From Cyclobacteriaceae bacterium (GTDB lineage Bacteria; Bacteroidota; Bacteroidia; Cytophagales; Cyclobacteriaceae), in the NCBI GenBank assembly GCA_009885605.1, contig VFKK01000172.1:1-7646 (forward strand): DNA of 7,646 bases. Reading direction: 5' to 3'. This document shows, piece after piece, positions 5,480 to 7,646 of this stretch. A model generated the notes under the pieces. It worked only from the letters and a program-made list of their open reading frames with translations, was not told the origin of the DNA and did no database searches. Positions within the stretch are counted from its first letter, which is position 1. Every line of letters starts with the position of its first letter. Both the position numbers and the translations under genes were made by a program.

Positions 5480-6661
5480 ATGCCCGTAAAACCCACCCTA
5501 TCTTTTGAGAATCTTGAAGTAGCATTTGCCTCCAAAAGCAATGCAGAACTCAGGAAAATGTACCTGATTTTTGCCACGCTAAATAATAATCTGATTTCAG
5601 ATTTAGGTATTGGACTCGCAAATCTGGCTTTTAAACTCAAACTTCCTGTGAAGGGAATTATGAAAAAAACCATGTTTGGCCATTTCTGCGGTGGAGAAAC
5701 TATTGCAGAAAGTATCAAAGCTTGCCAAAAACTTGCTAAATATGGTGTAGAGTCCATTCTTGATCTTTCAGTCGAAGGAAAAGGGGACGAAGAAAGCTTT
5801 GATCAGACGACAGAGGAAATCCGTCAGACAATGGTCGAATCTTCAAAGGTGAACTATATGCCTTTTGGGGTTTTTAAGACTACCGGTTTGGGAGATTATC
5901 ATGTTATGATGAAGATTCAGGCCGACGAAAAGTTGACTGCATCTGAAGAGATTGCTTTTGCCCGAACCAAAGGCCGCGTAGATTTGCTTTGCAAAACAGC
6001 ACATGACCTGGGTCTGAAAATCCTCGTTGATGCTGAAGAATCCTGGTTCCAGAATGTAATTGATGATCTGGCTTACGAAGCCATGGAGAAATACAATACA
6101 GAAAGATGCGTCGTGTACAATACGTACCAAATGTATCGCCATGATTCTTTGGCAAGATTGAAGAAAGCTCATGAAGTGACCCAGCACAGCGGATATATTC
6201 TTGGAGTAAAAACCGTTCGAGGTGCCTATATGGAAAAAGAACGGGACCGGGCTGGAGAAATGAATTACCCAAGCCCAATTCAGCCTGACAAAGGGTCAAC
6301 TGATCAAGACTACGATGCAGCATTAAAATATTGTGTTGAGAATAAAAAAGATATCTGGTTGGTTTCAGGTTCGCACAATGAAAATAGTAACCTGTTGCTG
6401 ACTGAATTGATGAATTTGTATCAGATTCCAGCCAATTCTGATCATATCTACTTCTCTCAATTGTATGGAATGAGTGATACGATTTCATTCAACCTGGCGA
6501 AAGCCGGATATAGAGTAGTGAAGTACGTTCCTTACGGACCAGTGGAAAAAGTGATGCCTTACCTGACCAGGAGAGCTTCCGAAAACACCAGCATTGCAGG
6601 TCAGAGCAGCCGGGAGTTTGAGCAGATCAGACGAGAGATGAAACGCAGGAAGTCGCAGTGA
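5480..6661 (+). CDS. Proline dehydrogenase (monofunctional PRODH, FAD-dependent)
   Basis: The 393-residue protein from the ATG at 5480 oxidises L-proline to delta-1-pyrroline-5-carboxylate, passing electrons through FAD to the quinone pool; this enzyme usually sits at the inner membrane. The beta/alpha-barrel motifs run in the normal order: ESILDLSVEGKG (91-102), FGVFKTTGLG (129-138), KILVDAEESWFQ (180-191), YNTYQMYRHDS (213-223), GVKTVRGAYMEKER (242-255), LVSGSHNENS (294-303), FSQLYGMSD (325-333) and KYVPYGPVEKVMPYLTRRASEN (348-369). The last carries the paired arginines that bind the proline carboxylate. It is a stand-alone PRODH without the P5C dehydrogenase half of PutA. A frame extension to a TTG at 5450 adds ten residues but would lie upstream of the likely transcription start. 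The last codons and stop (from 6651) are made by an intergenic repeat unit, so the KSQ tail may be an acquired end. No recognisable partner gene lies beside it. Confidence 0.95.
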   Translation: MPVKPTLSFENLEVAFASKSNAELRKMYLIFATLNNNLISDLGIGLANLAFKLKLPVKGIMKKTMFGHFCGGETIAESIKACQKLAKYGVESILDLSVEGKGDEESFDQTTEEIRQTMVESSKVNYMPFGVFKTTGLGDYHVMMKIQADEKLTASEEIAFARTKGRVDLLCKTAHDLGLKILVDAEESWFQNVIDDLAYEAMEKYNTERCVVYNTYQMYRHDSLARLKKAHEVTQHSGYILGVKTVRGAYMEKERDRAGEMNYPSPIQPDKGSTDQDYDAALKYCVENKKDIWLVSGSHNENSNLLLTELMNLYQIPANSDHIYFSQLYGMSDTISFNLAKAGYRVVKYVPYGPVEKVMPYLTRRASENTSIAGQSSREFEQIRREMKRRKSQ

Positions 6662-6708
6662 TCAGTCGCAGTAAAACAGTTGGCGGTGATCAGTTGCAGT
6701 AATCAGTG
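6651..6708. repeat. Short degenerate direct repeats (AGTYGCAGT unit)
   Basis: AGTCGCAGT occurs at 6651-6659 and 6664-6672, and AGTTGCAGT at 6692-6700. A longer unit, GTGATCAGTYGCAGTAA, is present at 6658-6674 and 6686-6702 with one mismatch, and a partial ATCAGTG follows at 6702-6708. The first copy lies inside the 3' end of the proline dehydrogenase gene. The copies are seen directly. From memory, similar CAGT-rich intergenic repeats are common in Bacteroidota genomes, but I could not check this. Confidence 0.7.
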
Positions 6709-6778
6709 AAATACCAGCTTAGATGCAAGATTGTCCCGAGCGAGTAACATACTTACTAGTAACCAATTTCAAGAACTT

Positions 6779-6800
6779 ACCATGGACCATGGTCTATGGG
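6779..6800. repeat. Heptamer tandem repeat containing a 15-base palindrome
   Basis: ACCATGG-A-CCATGGT (6779-6793) is a perfect inverted repeat with 7-base arms around one base. The same stretch can be read as three 7-base units, CCATGGA, CCATGGT and CTATGGG (6780-6800). It lies about 30-50 bases before the lysS start. It could be an operator-like site, but heptamer slippage explains it equally well. Confidence 0.5.
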
Positions 6801-6829
6801 CTATTAATTATTGACTTAAAAAACAACCA

Positions 6830-7646
6830 ATGCAACTTTTGAGCGAACAGGAACTTGAGCGTAGGAAAGACCGGGAAGAGTTGATGCAGTTAGGAATCAA
6901 TCCTTATCCTGCAGAGGCTTTTCCGATCAATGTAACTGCGGAAGACATTCATAGAAACTACGAAAACAATAAAACCGACTACAAGGACATCTCCATTGCA
7001 GGCCGTTTGATGAGTCGCAGAATAATGGGTTCGGCTTCTTTTGCAGAGATTCAAGACTCAACAGGAATTCTTCAGATTTACATTCGCCGGGATGATATCT
7101 GCCCGGAGGAGGACAAGACTTTTTACAATACTGTTTTCAAAAAACTCCTGGGTTTGGGAGATTTCGTAGGAGTGAAGGGATATATTTTCACGACTCAAAC
7201 AGGGGAGATTTCTCTTCATGTGACTGATATTAAAATTCTTTCCAAGTCTGTGAAGCCACTTCCGGTGGTGAAAAGAGATGAGGAAGGAAATATTTACGAC
7301 GGTTTTACAGACCCGGAACTCCGTTATCGTCAGCGATATGTGGATTTGACGGTGAATCCCGAGGTGAAGGCGACTTTCGTCACCCGAGCCAAAATCATTT
7401 CAAACATGCGTCGCTATTTTGACGATCATGGTTGGCTGGAAGTCGAAACCCCAATTCTTCAGGCCATTCATGGCGGAGCTGCAGCCCGACCATTCAATAC
7501 CCATCACAATACGCTGGATATGCCGCTTTTCCTCCGAATCGCGAATGAGCTATACCTGAAGAGATTGATTGTTGGAGGTTTTGAAGGCGTGTATGAGTTT
7601 GGAAAAATGTTCCGTAATGAAGGAATGGACCGAACTCACAACCCGG
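6830..7646 (+). CDS. lysS: Lysyl-tRNA synthetase, class II, partial (N-terminal 272 residues; C-terminus beyond right edge)
   Basis: I translated the plus strand from the ATG at 6830; it is open for 272 codons to the window edge. The enzyme attaches lysine to tRNA-Lys in the cytoplasm. The N-terminal part has the LSEQELERRKDREEL helix and GINPYP (22-27). An OB-fold anticodon-binding domain covers about residues 54-140, with ISIAGRLMSRRIMGSASFAE (54-73), the DSTGILQIYI strand (76-85) and DFVGVKGYIF (111-120). The class II core starts with RYRQRYVDL (165-173), motif 1 region FVTRAKIISNMRRYF (183-197) through GWLEVETPIL (201-210), GGAAARPF (215-222), LRIANELYLKRLIVGG (235-250) and motif 2 VYEFGKMFRNEGMDRTHNP (254-272). 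Related enzymes have about 500 residues or more, so about half is present. The gene starts 168 bases after proline dehydrogenase, and no clear promoter or Shine-Dalgarno was identified in that repeat-bearing gap. Confidence 0.97.
   Translation, partial: MQLLSEQELERRKDREELMQLGINPYPAEAFPINVTAEDIHRNYENNKTDYKDISIAGRLMSRRIMGSASFAEIQDSTGILQIYIRRDDICPEEDKTFYNTVFKKLLGLGDFVGVKGYIFTTQTGEISLHVTDIKILSKSVKPLPVVKRDEEGNIYDGFTDPELRYRQRYVDLTVNPEVKATFVTRAKIISNMRRYFDDHGWLEVETPILQAIHGGAAARPFNTHHNTLDMPLFLRIANELYLKRLIVGGFEGVYEFGKMFRNEGMDRTHNP

Noticed and set aside
1..7646. CRISPR array, tRNA or rRNA gene, insertion sequence, prophage or defence system.
   Set aside because: I found no regularly spaced repeats, no tRNA-like sequence, and no transposase, integrase or nuclease motifs. 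All long genes are housekeeping metabolism or translation.

Overview
The window looks like chromosomal DNA of a Bacteroidota bacterium, probably of the Cytophagales/Cyclobacteriaceae type. This rests on family-level features: a DAHP synthase fused to a C-terminal chorismate mutase, a prephenate dehydratase whose ACT domain reads QSIP instead of ESRP, promoters of the TTTG / TAnnTTTG type, weak or absent Shine-Dalgarno sites, and short intergenic repeats. The taxonomic call is an inference; no search was run.

Positions 1-4897 hold a tightly packed minus-strand operon for aromatic amino acid synthesis. In order of transcription, right to left, it encodes DAHP synthase/chorismate mutase, 3-dehydroquinate synthase (aroB), EPSP synthase (aroA), prephenate dehydratase (pheA) and a class I/II aminotransferase that runs off the left edge. 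Together these cover the entry step, two internal shikimate steps, chorismate to prephenate, and prephenate to phenylpyruvate; the aminotransferase probably does the last transamination. Junctions are very short (a 4-base ATGA overlap, a 3-base gap, a 28-base gap), except for 98 bases with a hairpin between the first two genes.

The most interesting element is the leader of this operon (about 4917-5073, minus strand). It encodes an unlisted 31-codon peptide whose residues 8-16 read YFTFFYFYF. An intrinsic-terminator-like hairpin with a U run follows, ending 19 bases before the DAHP synthase start. The leader also contains two further segments that can form a 1:2 stem around the Phe/Tyr codons or a 2:3 antiterminator that invades the terminator. 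This is the layout of a ribosome-mediated Phe/Tyr transcription attenuator.

Positions 5062-5479 form a divergent, AT-rich intergenic region with promoters on both sides. A plus-strand gene for a monofunctional proline dehydrogenase follows (5480-6661). The 168-base gap after it (6662-6829) carries degenerate short repeats, one of which supplies the end and stop codon of the proline dehydrogenase gene. The window ends inside a plus-strand class II lysyl-tRNA synthetase gene (lysS, from 6830).
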